Shown here: positions 49,454 to 58,559 of the stretch, in pieces
Position numbering within the stretch: the first letter of the stretch is position 1
How the letters are laid out: the number at the start of each line of letters is the position of its first letter
Assembly (NCBI RefSeq): GCF_015477605.1
Contig: NZ_JADLQX010000002.1
Coordinates: 1-64,000 of the forward strand
Length of the DNA stretch: 64,000 nucleotides
Direction of reading: 5' to 3'
Source: Nocardia amamiensis
GTDB taxonomy: Bacteria; Actinomycetota; Actinomycetes; Mycobacteriales; Mycobacteriaceae
The notes under the pieces: generated by a model
The model's database searches: none
What the model was told of the DNA's origin: nothing
What the model saw: only the letters and a program-made list of their open reading frames with translations
Program-made: the position numbers and the translations under genes

Positions 49454-51733
49454 ATGGCGACACTGAGCGATCGGCTCGACCACATCCTTGGCGCGAAGGC
49501 GGCCGCGTCGCTGGCGGACGCGTTCGACATGCACACCGTCGAGGACCTGTTGCGGCACTATCCACTTCGGTACGCGACCCAGGGCCAGCCGCTCACGGAG
49601 GAGGCGCCCGAAGACGGTACGCACATCACCGTCATCGGGCGGATCACCAAGGCCGAGCTGCGGCCGATGCGCAACCGCCGCGGTTCGCTGCTGAAGGTGG
49701 TCCTCGACACCGGCTCCGGCCGCGGCGTCGACGTCACCTTCTTCCACGGCGACAAGGTGAAATACGTTGTGCGCGAGGGCCTGCGGGCGATGATGTCGGG
49801 CACGGTGAACTATTGGCGTCCCGGTCAGTGGAACCTCAGCCACCCCGGCTACCTGATCCTGCCGGAGGCCGACGGCGACGACTCGGTCGGCGCGCTGACC
49901 AAGGTGCGCGGCGGCGGGGATCTGCGCGGCCTCGCACAGAGCGCGAAAGGCGCAGGGGGAGTGGACACCTCGTTCATGGAGCGGGAATTCATCCCGGTTT
50001 ACCCGGCGACGGCGAAGGTGCAGAGCTGGGACGTGCTCGCGTGCATCCGCCAGGTGCTCGACCAGCTGGACCCGATGGAGGACCCGCTGCCGGATGAAAT
50101 GCGGGCCGAACGCGCACTGCTGAACCTGTCCGACGCGCTGCGCCTGATCCATCTGCCCGACCGCAAGTCCGACATCGATCGGGCCAAGGACCGGCTGCGT
50201 TTCGACGAAGCGCTGGCCTTGCAACTGGTCCTGGCCGAGCGGCGGCACGAGGTGTCCGGCCGGCGCGCGCGGGCCTGCCCGCCCCGTGCCGGCGGCATCG
50301 CCGCGGCCTTCGACCGTCAGCTGCCGTTCGACCTCACCGCGGGGCAGCAGCAGGTGGTCGGCGAGATCTCCGCCGATCTCGCCCGGGAGCAGCCGATGCA
50401 CCGGCTGCTGCAAGGCGAGGTCGGTTCTGGCAAGACGATCGTCGCCTTGCACGCCATGCTGCAGGTGGTCGACGCCGGACTGCAGTGCGCGCTGCTCGCG
50501 CCGACGGAAGTGCTTGCCGCGCAACACTATCGGTCGTTACGCGGCATGCTCGGCGAGCTGGGCGCCGCGGGCGAGCTCGGCTCGGCCGAGCAGGCGACCC
50601 GCCTGGTGCTGGTGACCGGGTCGATGTCGGCCTCGGCGAAGAAGGCCGCGCTGCTGGAGGCGGTGTCCGGCGAGGCGGGCATCGTGATCGGCACGCACGC
50701 GCTGATCCAGGACAACGTCGAGTTCTTCGACCTGGGCATGGTGGTGGTCGATGAGCAGCATCGCTTCGGCGTCGAGCAGCGCGACGCCTTGCGCGCCAAG
50801 GCGAAAGCTGGTTCGAGCCCTCATCTGCTGGTGATGACCGCGACGCCGATCCCGCGCACCATCGCGATGACCACGCTCGGCGATCTGGAGACTTCCACGC
50901 TCACCGAACTACCGAAAGGCCGCTCGCCGATCGTCTCCAAGGTGGTGCCGCGCAGGCAGCATCCGAATTGGGTGGACCGCGCGTGGGAGCGGATCGTCGA
51001 GGAGGTCAGCGCCGGGCGCCAGGCCTACGTGGTGTGCTCGCGCATCGGCGACGACGAGGAAGGGACGGGCAAATCCCGCAACGGGCGCTCGAAGTCCGGC
51101 GACGGCGAGAAGGACGGCCCGACCACGCAGGCGGTGCTGGACGTGTTCGAGATGCTGCGCGGTGGTCCGCTGTCGGGCGTTCGCGTCGGCTTGCTGCACG
51201 GCAGGTTGCCCGCGGACGAAAAAGACCAGGTGATGCGGGCGTTCAACGACGGATCGGTGGACGTGCTGGTGTGCACCACGGTGGTCGAGGTCGGTGTCGA
51301 CGTGCCGAACGCGACCGTGATGGTGATCGTCGACGCCGACCGCTTCGGCGTCAGTCAGCTGCACCAGCTGCGCGGCCGGATCGGGCGCGGCGCGCATCCG
51401 GGCCTGTGCCTGCTGATCACCGACGCCGCCCCGGGCGGCTCGGCGATGGCGCGGCTGGACGCCGTGGCCGCCACCACCGACGGCTTCGAACTCGCGGTGC
51501 TCGACCTACGCACCCGCCGCGAAGGCGACGTACTCGGCGCCGCCCAGTCCGGCACGGCCCGCTCCCTACGCCTGCTCTCGCTGCTGGACGACCTCGAGGT
51601 CATCACCGCCGCCCAGGAATTCGCCCGTTCGGTTGTGGCCTCCGATCCCGGCTTGACCAGGCACCCCGGTCTGGCGAGCATGATGCATGCGGCCGTGGAT
51701 TCTGAGCGACTGGAGTATCTGGCCAAGTCGTGA
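49454..51733 (+). CDS. recG: ATP-dependent DNA helicase RecG
   Basis: The 759-residue helicase has an N-terminal wedge (OB-fold) domain to about residue 280, Walker A G-E-V-G-S-G-K-T near residue 325, the D-E-Q-H box (motif II), T-A-T-P-I-P-R-T (motif III) and [12 protein letters not shown] (motif VI). It remodels stalled forks and Holliday junctions. A charged insertion of about 20 residues ([15 protein letters not shown]) lies between motifs, probably a flexible loop. It is coupled to the DAK-domain gene. Confidence 0.95.
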   Translation: MATLSDRLDHILGAKAAASLADAFDMHTVEDLLRHYPLRYATQGQPLTEEAPEDGTHITVIGRITKAELRPMRNRRGSLLKVVLDTGSGRGVDVTFFHGDKVKYVVREGLRAMMSGTVNYWRPGQWNLSHPGYLILPEADGDDSVGALTKVRGGGDLRGLAQSAKGAGGVDTSFMEREFIPVYPATAKVQSWDVLACIRQVLDQLDPMEDPLPDEMRAERALLNLSDALRLIHLPDRKSDIDRAKDRLRFDEALALQLVLAERRHEVSGRRARACPPRAGGIAAAFDRQLPFDLTAGQQQVVGEISADLAREQPMHRLLQGEVGSGKTIVALHAMLQVVDAGLQCALLAPTEVLAAQHYRSLRGMLGELGAAGELGSAEQATRLVLVTGSMSASAKKAALLEAVSGEAGIVIGTHALIQDNVEFFDLGMVVVDEQHRFGVEQRDALRAKAKAGSSPHLLVMTATPIPRTIAMTTLGDLETSTLTELPKGRSPIVSKVVPRRQHPNWVDRAWERIVEEVSAGRQAYVVCSRIGDDEEGTGKSRNGRSKSGDGEKDGPTTQAVLDVFEMLRGGPLSGVRVGLLHGRLPADEKDQVMRAFNDGSVDVLVCTTVVEVGVDVPNATVMVIVDADRFGVSQLHQLRGRIGRGAHPGLCLLITDAAPGGSAMARLDAVAATTDGFELAVLDLRTRREGDVLGAAQSGTARSLRLLSLLDDLEVITAAQEFARSVVASDPGLTRHPGLASMMHAAVDSERLEYLAKS

Positions 51734-51798
51734 AGCACAAGTCATGCCGATGACGCCGTAGACCACTCAGGGCACGAGTTCGAGACTCCTTTCGCAGA

Positions 51799-52956
51799 TC
51801 AGAGCGTGACGCCGACCCATGACGCGAACCCGGCCAAGCTGTCGGTGCGTCGGCGTTCGGCCGCTGCAATCCCATACAGCGTTTCGCGGACGGAGGGGTG
51901 CAAGCGAGTCTGCTGCGGCGCGGCTGCCCGAGCCTTGTTGAGCGCCGCGCGCGCCCGCTCCGGCTTGCCGGACATCAGCCACGCCCGTGCGTTGTCATGC
52001 CAGTGGTGAGCGACCCGCGTCGGCGCCGCATCGGTCGAGTAGGTGAGCATCGATCCCTCGACAGCGGACTTGTTCGGGTCGCCTGCCTCGAGTTCGACTG
52101 CATGAGCGTGGATTTCGACGTTCAACGGTCCGAACGCGGTCATGTACAGATCTGTCTCGCCGGTCTGATCGGCAATCTCTCTAGCGGCATCGACGTGCGC
52201 AACCGCATTGGTGTAATCGAGTTTTCGCGCCTCATTGATCGCTCCAGCGAGGTGCGAGTATCCGGCGAGCACCATCCCGGAGCGGGAAGAGTCGGCGGCA
52301 CCGATGGCCGAGTCGATGAGCTGCCCGGCAACCTCTGATTCACCGTAGTGGGTGAGCACGCGGGCGCGTGCCAGCGCCGAGAACGCGCCGTAATGGGGAT
52401 CATCAGCGAGGGGCGCGTACGTGTCCGCGAGATCCAGCGCGGGAAGCGCCAGCATCATGTGCCCGGTGCGCCGCGCCGACCATTCCGCCAACACATACGC
52501 CGAAGTCAACAGGGTGTAGGCGTATGCCTGCGTGTCACTGGATGTTTCGCGGATCGCACCGTGTATTCGGCGGATCAACGCAGGCAGTGCCTCGATGGTT
52601 TGGCGGGTGCGGTCGCTGCGGTAGAGCTGCTGCGCCGCCTCCAGGTCGGCGGTCAGTGCCTCGATGGACCCCGGTTCGGTGGCGCGGGCGTAACGGCCCT
52701 CGGTGAGCAGCACGGACAGCTCGTTGATCGCATCTGACATCGGCTTGCCGTCGTCGAAGGGCGCGCCGGTCAACTGTTCAGGTGTGATCCGTAGCGCCTT
52801 GGCGACGGCGGAGATGAACCCGGGGCTCGCCACTTCCCGGCCCTGCTCAACCGCTTTCACCATCGACAGCGAGTAGCTGGCACGTAGAGCCAGCTGACGT
52901 TGCCCAAGACCGGCAATCTTGCGCTCTGCTGCTATTCGCTGACCTACATGTCCCAT
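51799..52956 (-). CDS. XRE-type regulator with TPR-like C-terminus
   Basis: The 385-residue protein has an N-terminal helix-turn-helix (residues 1-62, with L-G-Q-R-Q-L-A-L-R-A-S-Y-S-L-S). A long helical region with TPR-like pairs follows (A-L-A-R-A-R-V-L-T-H-Y-G near 195, A-R-A-A-L-N-K-A-R near 340). Such regulators in Streptomyces and Nocardia control adjacent small genes, often in development or secretion. It stands divergent from three small genes and likely regulates them. Confidence 0.82.
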   Translation of the reverse strand: MGHVGQRIAAERKIAGLGQRQLALRASYSLSMVKAVEQGREVASPGFISAVAKALRITPEQLTGAPFDDGKPMSDAINELSVLLTEGRYARATEPGSIEALTADLEAAQQLYRSDRTRQTIEALPALIRRIHGAIRETSSDTQAYAYTLLTSAYVLAEWSARRTGHMMLALPALDLADTYAPLADDPHYGAFSALARARVLTHYGESEVAGQLIDSAIGAADSSRSGMVLAGYSHLAGAINEARKLDYTNAVAHVDAAREIADQTGETDLYMTAFGPLNVEIHAHAVELEAGDPNKSAVEGSMLTYSTDAAPTRVAHHWHDNARAWLMSGKPERARAALNKARAAAPQQTRLHPSVRETLYGIAAAERRRTDSLAGFASWVGVTL

Positions 52957-53167
52957 GAAGGCCAGCGTAGATCGATCGGCACTGTCCCTCTACTGGCCTT
53001 TCCGCTGTCCCCGAGCGGCGAACCTGGGTGACAGCACCCTCCCGGCGGGCGCGTCTCGCGGTGCCTCTCGATCCGGACGCACGGCCGGCGGTGAGCCGTT
53101 GGCGGTGACACCCACTCCGCCGGGTGGTGTGCCTCCAACAAGCAGGGAACACGACAGGGGTGAAGTG

Positions 53168-53482
53168 ATGGCGTTCAACTGGTGGAAGGAAGCTGAGCCG
53201 GACGAGACATCGCCGCAGGCGATCATCGACCGTGTACAGGCCGAGTGGCGAGCCGAGCGCCAGCGCATCCAGGCCAAGGATGCCCAACCCGCCGACACCA
53301 GGCTATGGCCACAAGGTTGGCCGCACGAAGCGCCTGATCACCCACTGAGCGTGCCCGAAGCGCACGCCACCATGCAGCGCCATCGCGGATGCCGCGTGCA
53401 GGACTGCCCGCGTAAGACAGCGGCCCGGCAAACATTGATCGCCGCCGGGCGCATGAAGCCGGACACCTCACGGGAGTACTGA
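53168..53482 (+). CDS. Small hypothetical protein with conserved CxxxxC end
   Basis: The 104-residue protein has an N-terminal charged helix (W-W-K-E-A-E-P then I-I-D-R-V-Q-A-E-W-R-A-E-R) and a compact basic end H-R-G-C-R-V-Q-D-C-P-R-K-T-A-A-R, finishing M-K-P-D-T-S-R-E-Y. I know this ending from uncharacterised nocardial proteins. ATG 53168 has AGGGGTG upstream. It is the first of three co-oriented small genes divergent from the XRE regulator. Confidence 0.7.
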   Translation: MAFNWWKEAEPDETSPQAIIDRVQAEWRAERQRIQAKDAQPADTRLWPQGWPHEAPDHPLSVPEAHATMQRHRGCRVQDCPRKTAARQTLIAAGRMKPDTSREY

Positions 53483-53520
53483 GCGGCACCGAACCGCTCG
53501 GGGAAAGAGAAGGAAACACT

Positions 53521-53967
53521 ATGCGGTACATCATGTCTCGGCTCGGGGCCGCTCTTGCCGCCATTATCGCTGCCTTGCTGGCCGGTACCGGTTCGGTCGG
53601 CGCGGTCCCGGCATCGGTTCGAGCGCCGGCCTGTGACCTGCGCATCGTCTACGACAAACCGACCGTCCTTGCTCCGCTGGTTATCGCCGATGCTGCCGCG
53701 GTCTGCGATCACGCACCTGATCGTCACACCGTCGAATTCAGCCTCGACTACTACAACAGCGGGACATGGGTCCGCCAAGCGTTGATCTACGAATCAGGTG
53801 TCCCGACGCGCGGCCGACGCATCGACTATCACGTCAGCGCGGAGTGCCGTGTCGGTGATTGGCGCGCTGTCGCCCGCGCTACTGGTTCGATGCAGGGTCG
53901 CCCGTTCGATGCCAGGTTCATCAGCCAGACGCGTAGCATTTCGCGCACCGAATGTCCGGGAGGATGA
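53521..53967 (+). CDS. Secreted protein, 148 residues, cysteine-containing
   Basis: A signal peptide (M-R-Y-I-M-S-R, then A-A-L-A-A-I-I-A-A-L-L-A) is probably cut near residue 28. The mature part of about 120 residues has four cysteines (in A-C-D-L, V-C-D-H, E-C-R-V, E-C-P-G), suggesting two disulfides, and a beta-rich pattern. I do not recognise the family. AAGGAAAC precedes the ATG. It is part of the same small operon. Confidence 0.68.
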   Translation: MRYIMSRLGAALAAIIAALLAGTGSVGAVPASVRAPACDLRIVYDKPTVLAPLVIADAAAVCDHAPDRHTVEFSLDYYNSGTWVRQALIYESGVPTRGRRIDYHVSAECRVGDWRAVARATGSMQGRPFDARFISQTRSISRTECPGG

Positions 53968-53971
53968 ACGC

Positions 53972-54142
53972 ATGGGAGTTCTACACCGCAGTTACGGAGA
54001 GGTGGAGGAGCCAGCGCCGCTCTGGCGGCGTCTGCGTACCGGGCTCGGTCTGTACCGCCATCTGATCTGGATGCGGATACGCGGGCCACGCCACAGCGGT
54101 CCGGTGTCGCCCCGACCGCCCGAATGGTCCGGCGACATGTGA
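53972..54142 (+). CDS. Small basic protein, 56 residues
   Basis: ATG 53972 follows GGGAGG and encodes a 56-residue protein with a basic/aromatic centre (L-W-R-R-L-R-T-G-L-G-L-Y-R-H-L-I-W) and a Pro-rich end (S-P-R-P-P-E-W). It could be a short amphipathic, membrane-associated helix. It starts five bases after the secreted-protein stop and precedes a terminator, so it is the last gene of the unit. Function unknown. Confidence 0.6.
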   Translation: MGVLHRSYGEVEEPAPLWRRLRTGLGLYRHLIWMRIRGPRHSGPVSPRPPEWSGDM

Positions 54143-54157
54143 ACCGACAACAATGCC

Positions 54158-54197
54158 AGCGGCCCCAGCTCCTCGAAAATGAAGGGCCGGGGCCGCT
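54158..54197 (+). terminator. Terminator of the three-small-gene operon
   Basis: Arms AGCGGCCCC and GGGGCCGCT enclose a loop with further pairing. It lies 16 bases after the 56-residue gene. Confidence 0.7.
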
Positions 54198-54426
54198 CGG
54201 TTGCTGACTGTATCGATCGCGTTACTCACAGTGCGGCTCGCGCCCTCCGGCAAAGTTTCAGATCCATTCGGCGCGAAAGTGATTGTCAGCGATCCCATCC
54301 GGCAGTCAGCCAGTAGGTCCGGTGAACTCCGAGTAGTCGAAGTGGGTGCGTCGTTCTAGTACCGGTGTGGTGGACGACATCGGTGGTGTGGCCGGGAGTC
54401 GATCGATTCCCAGCCACCTGCCGACC

Positions 54427-55890
54427 TCAGACCGCCGCGGGCTCGGTCGCCGACGCCGTGGACTCGGCATCCCCCCGCGCGTTGACGGTCCACAATCCAA
54501 GGATCGCGGCGACCACTCCGATGACGCCGCCGACGAACAGCGCCCGCCCGAACCCGGCATTCATCGCCTCGATCGGTGCGTGGCCGGCCGCGAGCTGCGC
54601 ATTGGTGTGTGAGGTCGCGACGGCGGTGAGCACCGCGAGACCCAGCGCCCCGCCAAGTTGCTGCCCGGTATTGAGTAGCGCTGCGGCCAGACCGGCTTGT
54701 TCCGGCGGCACACCCGCGTTCGCCGCGGTGGTGTTCGCGACGAAGACACCACCGGCGCCCAGCGACATCACCAGCATGCCCGGTAGCAGATCGGTGAGAT
54801 AGGACCCGTCGGTCGAGATACGCGACAACAGCAGAACGCCCAGCCCGCACAGCAGCGACCCGAGCACCGTGAAGACCCGGGTTCCGGTCTTGGCGAAGAA
54901 CTTCGTCGCCAGACCCGCGGCCACGCCGATGGTCAGACTCACCGGAAGGTAGGCGACGCCCGCCTCGAACTCGCCGTAGCCGAGCACTGTCTGCATGTAC
55001 AGCGTGACGAAGAAGAACATCGACAGCATGCCCGCGGCGATCACCAGGTGGGACAGGTTCGCCGCGGCCAATCCGCGGATGCCGAAGATCGACAACGGGA
55101 CCAGCGGGTCGGCGGTGGCGCGCTCGTTGACGACGAACGCGACGAGCAGAACCGCGGAGGCGCCGAGCACGCCGATCGTGCGCGCGTCGCCCCATCCGTA
55201 TTCGGGGGCCTTCACCAAGCCGAACACCAGCGTCATCAGGCCCGCGGTCGCCAATACCGTGCCGAGCACGTCGAAGCCGCGCCGGATGTCATTGCGCTGG
55301 TCGTTCGGAATCAGCAGCGGGATGGCCACCAGCACCAGCAGGCAGACCGGCGTGTTGACGTAGAAGACCCAACGCCAGCCGGGCCCTTCGGTGATCACCC
55401 CGCCGAGGAACACGCCAGCGGCCGATGCCAAACCCGCTGCGCCACCCCAGATTCCGACCGCGGTGTGCCGATCGGAGCCCTCCCGGAAACTGGTGGTGAG
55501 AATCGACAGGGCGGCGGGCAGCATCAGCGCGGCGCCGATGCCCTGTGCGAAGCGAGATCCGATCAGCAGCCCGCTGTTCTCGGCGAGCCCGCCGAGCGCG
55601 GAGGACACGCCGATGACGACGGTCCCGGCGATCAGGACCCGGCGGCGTCCGAGCAGATCGGCCAGTCTGCCGCCGAGCAGCAGCAACCCGCCGTAGGTGA
55701 GCAGATACCCGCTGGTGACCCACTGCAGCGTCGGCACCGACATGCCGAGTTCGCGTTGGATGGTGGGCAGCGCGACGTTCACGATGGAGGCGTCGACGAA
55801 GTCGAGGAAGGCGACCGTGCAGAGCAGGGCTAACGTGAGTTTGCCGCGGCGGGTCGCCAAGAACGATGGTGTTTCGGTTGGTGCGAGCAC
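54427..55890 (-). CDS. DHA2-family multidrug efflux MFS transporter
   Basis: The 487-residue protein has about 14 hydrophobic segments (EmrB/QacA group). It shows D-F-V-D-A-S-I-V-N-V-A-L-P (motif D1) near residue 30, G-G-R-L-A-D-L-L-G-R-R-R (motif A) and R-F-A-Q-G-I-G-A-A-L (motif B). It probably exports lipophilic toxic compounds by proton antiport. The frame continues to 55992; GTG 55890 has AGAGG upstream and gives the usual N-terminus. It is divergent from the ECF41 sigma gene. Confidence 0.87.
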   Translation of the reverse strand: MLAPTETPSFLATRRGKLTLALLCTVAFLDFVDASIVNVALPTIQRELGMSVPTLQWVTSGYLLTYGGLLLLGGRLADLLGRRRVLIAGTVVIGVSSALGGLAENSGLLIGSRFAQGIGAALMLPAALSILTTSFREGSDRHTAVGIWGGAAGLASAAGVFLGGVITEGPGWRWVFYVNTPVCLLVLVAIPLLIPNDQRNDIRRGFDVLGTVLATAGLMTLVFGLVKAPEYGWGDARTIGVLGASAVLLVAFVVNERATADPLVPLSIFGIRGLAAANLSHLVIAAGMLSMFFFVTLYMQTVLGYGEFEAGVAYLPVSLTIGVAAGLATKFFAKTGTRVFTVLGSLLCGLGVLLLSRISTDGSYLTDLLPGMLVMSLGAGGVFVANTTAANAGVPPEQAGLAAALLNTGQQLGGALGLAVLTAVATSHTNAQLAAGHAPIEAMNAGFGRALFVGGVIGVVAAILGLWTVNARGDAESTASATEPAAV

Positions 55891-55956
55891 TCCGATGTCC
55901 TCTCTCGATGCGGACGTTGTCGTCCTTGCGAACCGAGAGCCGCGGCGCGCGGCGGA

Positions 55957-56031
55957 TGTGACATCGCGACGCGGAGCCGAGAGACGGATCACAATCCGGG
56001 TCCGGACGTCACATATCGCGGCGCTGTCACG
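55957..56031. promoter_or_regulatory. Candidate ECF41-type promoter boxes between efflux and sigma genes
   Basis: ECF41 sigma factors recognise a -35 element near TGTCACA. The spacer has TGTCACA on the minus strand (55963-55957), reading towards the efflux gene. It has TGTCACG on the plus strand (56025-56031), reading towards the sigma gene. The CGTC-type -10 box is not clear at either. Confidence 0.3.
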
Positions 56032-56085
56032 CTCCTATGCGTGAGACCGATGCAGGCGCGGTCGTCCGTATATAGAGGAGGTCCG

Positions 56086-57015
56086 ATGACCGAGACCGCC
56101 GACGAAGCCGCCACGCGGGTGTTCGCCGACCACCGGGAACTGCTGTTCTCGGTGGTCTACGCCATGCTGGCCAGCGTCGCCGACACCGAGGACGTGCTGC
56201 AGGAGACCTGGCTTTCCTGGGCTGCCCGGGTGGGTGAGGGCAGCGAGGAGATCCGGCATCCCCGGGCGTATCTTGTGCGCATCGCGGTGAACCAGGCGCT
56301 CGCGCGGCGCGCGGCGATCAGTCGCAGGCGCGAGACCTATGTCGGCCCGTGGCTGCCCGAGCCGCTGGTCTCCGACGCGCCGCAGCTCACCGAGGACGCG
56401 GCGGAGGGCGCGCTGCGTGCCGAATCGGTGTCCATGGCGGTGCTCGTGGTGCTGGAGACGCTCACTCCGCTGGAGCGCGCGGTCTTCGTGCTGCACGAGG
56501 TGTTCGGCTATCCGCACGCCGACATCGCCGAGGTCCTCGGCCGCACCCCGGCCTCGGTCCGGCAACTCGCTCACCGGGCCAGGGAGCACGTGCACGCGCG
56601 GCGGCCACGCTACCGAGCCGATCCGCACACGCAGCGTCAGGTGACCGAGAAGCTCGTCGCCGCGCAGGCGGACGGCGACCTGGCCGGTCTGCTGGAACTG
56701 CTCGCGCCGGACGTCGCGTTCTGGTCCGACGGCGGCGGCAAGCGGCGGGCCGCGCTGCGTCCGATCCACGGCCGCGACAAGGTCGCCCGCCTGCTCACCG
56801 GGCCGAATCTACTCAGCGACGTGCCCGATTTCGGTGTCGGATACCGGTTCGTGAACGGCGACCCGGCCGCGCTGTTCTTCTCCGCGGGCGCGCCGTTCGC
56901 GGTCGTCGTCCTCGATATCGATCCGGCTACCGACCGGATTCGCGAGATCTACGCCGTGTCCAATCCGGACAAACTCACCAGGATCGAAGCCGGTCAGCGG
57001 CCGACGCGCGGGTAG
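56086..57015 (+). CDS. ECF41-type RNA polymerase sigma factor (SigJ-like)
   Basis: The 309-residue protein has sigma region 2 (residues 12-75), region 4 (about 125-175) and a SnoaL-like C-terminal extension (about 180-300). The three ECF41 signatures are present: W-L-P-E-P at 89-93, D-G-G-G-K near 216 and N-P-D-K-L near 293. In this group the C-terminal domain controls activity in place of an anti-sigma factor. GAGGAGG precedes ATG 56086. It is divergent from the efflux gene, its likely target; ECF41 targets are more often carboxymuconolactone-decarboxylase or oxidoreductase genes. Confidence 0.9.
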   Translation: MTETADEAATRVFADHRELLFSVVYAMLASVADTEDVLQETWLSWAARVGEGSEEIRHPRAYLVRIAVNQALARRAAISRRRETYVGPWLPEPLVSDAPQLTEDAAEGALRAESVSMAVLVVLETLTPLERAVFVLHEVFGYPHADIAEVLGRTPASVRQLAHRAREHVHARRPRYRADPHTQRQVTEKLVAAQADGDLAGLLELLAPDVAFWSDGGGKRRAALRPIHGRDKVARLLTGPNLLSDVPDFGVGYRFVNGDPAALFFSAGAPFAVVVLDIDPATDRIREIYAVSNPDKLTRIEAGQRPTRG

Positions 57016-58415
57016 GGCAGATCGGTGCTGGTGTGCTCGGTGATCGCCAGCGGGCTGCCGATGTGCGGGAACGCGCGCTGCGGGCAGGCGGGACGCTCGC
57101 AGACCTTGCAGCCCGCGCCGATCGGCACCGCGGACGCCGGGTCGTCCAGCTGCAAGCCCGCCGAATACACCAGGCGCTCGGCGTATTCGATGTCGCAGCC
57201 GAGCCCGATGGCGAAGCTCTTCGCCGCCGTGCCGAACCCGTGCGGCGCGACCGCGGCCGTGCGAGCGATCCACAGGTAGCGGCGTCCGTCCGGCATCTCG
57301 GCGACCTGGGTGAGAATGCGGCCGGGATGGGCGAACGCCTCGTGCACCACCCACAGCGGGCAGCTGCCGCCGACCCGGGAGAAGTGGAACGCGGTGGCGG
57401 ACTGGCGTTTGGAGATATTGCCCGCGCGGTCGGTGCGGACCAAGAAGAACGGGACGCCGCGCTGTCCCTGCCGCTGCAGGGTACTGAGCCGATGGCAGAT
57501 GGTTTCGAAGCCGACCTCGAAACGCAAGCTGAGCAGGTCGATGTCGTACTGCAGTTCCTCCGCCGACCGCAGGAACCGCCCATACGGCAGCACCAGCGCT
57601 CCCGCGAAGTAATTGGCCAGCCCGATCCGGGCCAGCGTGCGGGATTCGCCGGTCAACGACGGGGTCTCGGCCAGCACCGCGTCCAGCTCGGCGCCGTACA
57701 GCAGGAAGGCGAGGGTGGTGGCGATCTGGAAAGCGCGCTGGCCGGGACGCAATCGCCGGGCCAGCGTCAGCGTGCGGCTCTCCGGGTCGTAGTGCCGCTT
57801 GGGGATGGCCGGGTCCGCGCCGTCGCCGCGCACCAGAACCGTCATCCCGGCGCGTTCCTCGGCGATCCGCGCGAGCTGGCGATCGAGCGAGCCGATGGAC
57901 AAGCCGGAGTTCTCGAACAGCTGCTCGGCGGCGATGTCCAGCTGCGGGATGTGGTTGTGGTGGTCGTAGAAGAAGTCGCGCACGTCCTCGTAGGGCATCG
58001 GCACCCCGGGCGCGCCCGCGGGCGCGGACACCCGCGCTGAGAGCAGATCGAGCTGGTCGGTAGCCGCCCGTAGTCGGCGGTGCATCGCCACCACGATCCT
58101 GGCTATCTCCGGCTGGCGCGTCGCCAGCTCCTCCACCTCGGTGAGCGGGGCGGTGTGCCCGCCCGCGGCGTCCACCAGCACTTCGTGCAGGTCGGACACG
58201 AGGCGCGCGTCCGAATCGGCGGCGAAGAACTGGACGTCGAGGTCGAAGGTGGAATTGAGTTTCAGCAGTACGGGAATGGTGAGGGGCCGCTGGTCGCGTT
58301 CGAGTTGATTGAGGTAGCTGGGCGACAGGTCCAGCGATTTCGCCAGGGCCGCCTGGGTCATCCTCCGCTCTTCGCGCAACCGCCGAAGCCGGGCGCCCGC
58401 ATACATCTTGCGCAC
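56994..58415 (-). CDS. prpR: Regulator of the methylcitrate cycle (PrpR/RamB type)
   Basis: The 473-residue protein has an XRE helix-turn-helix ([13 protein letters not shown], then [10 protein letters not shown]), an IrrE-like middle region ([16 protein letters not shown]) and a C-terminal DUF2083 domain with a cysteine cluster [10 protein letters not shown] near residue 437. In M. tuberculosis PrpR these cysteines hold an Fe-S cluster and the protein responds to propionyl-CoA. GTG 58415 is chosen by alignment with the known start of Rv1129c and RamB. It is divergent from prpD and overlaps the sigma gene's 3' end by 22 bases. Confidence 0.9.
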   Translation of the reverse strand: MRKMYAGARLRRLREERRMTQAALAKSLDLSPSYLNQLERDQRPLTIPVLLKLNSTFDLDVQFFAADSDARLVSDLHEVLVDAAGGHTAPLTEVEELATRQPEIARIVVAMHRRLRAATDQLDLLSARVSAPAGAPGVPMPYEDVRDFFYDHHNHIPQLDIAAEQLFENSGLSIGSLDRQLARIAEERAGMTVLVRGDGADPAIPKRHYDPESRTLTLARRLRPGQRAFQIATTLAFLLYGAELDAVLAETPSLTGESRTLARIGLANYFAGALVLPYGRFLRSAEELQYDIDLLSLRFEVGFETICHRLSTLQRQGQRGVPFFLVRTDRAGNISKRQSATAFHFSRVGGSCPLWVVHEAFAHPGRILTQVAEMPDGRRYLWIARTAAVAPHGFGTAAKSFAIGLGCDIEYAERLVYSAGLQLDDPASAVPIGAGCKVCERPACPQRAFPHIGSPLAITEHTSTDLPYPRVGR

Positions 58416-58448
58416 GTGCACGATGGTAACGGCGCCTATTCGCAATCA

Positions 58449-58492
58449 TCGCAAAATCGGGGATTGTGTCCCGCGAAAATATGCTTTTGCGA
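58449..58492. promoter_or_regulatory. Candidate PrpR operator pair
   Basis: TCGCAAAA (58449-58456) and its exact complement TTTTGCGA (58485-58492) lie as an inverted pair in the prpR-prpD spacer. RamB/PrpR sites in related genera contain TTTGCAAA-like words, so both half-sites fit. Confidence 0.5.
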
Positions 58493-58559
58493 GGTATTCA
58501 GCAATATGTCCGGCCTGCGTAGCGTGCGAAGAGGGATTGCACACGCTCGTGGAGGACGC

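Noticed and set aside
47344..49536. A long minus-strand frame that would extend L28 to 794 residues
   Set aside because: L28 proteins are about 63 residues; the extension is antisense to the DAK-domain gene and has no resemblance to proteins.
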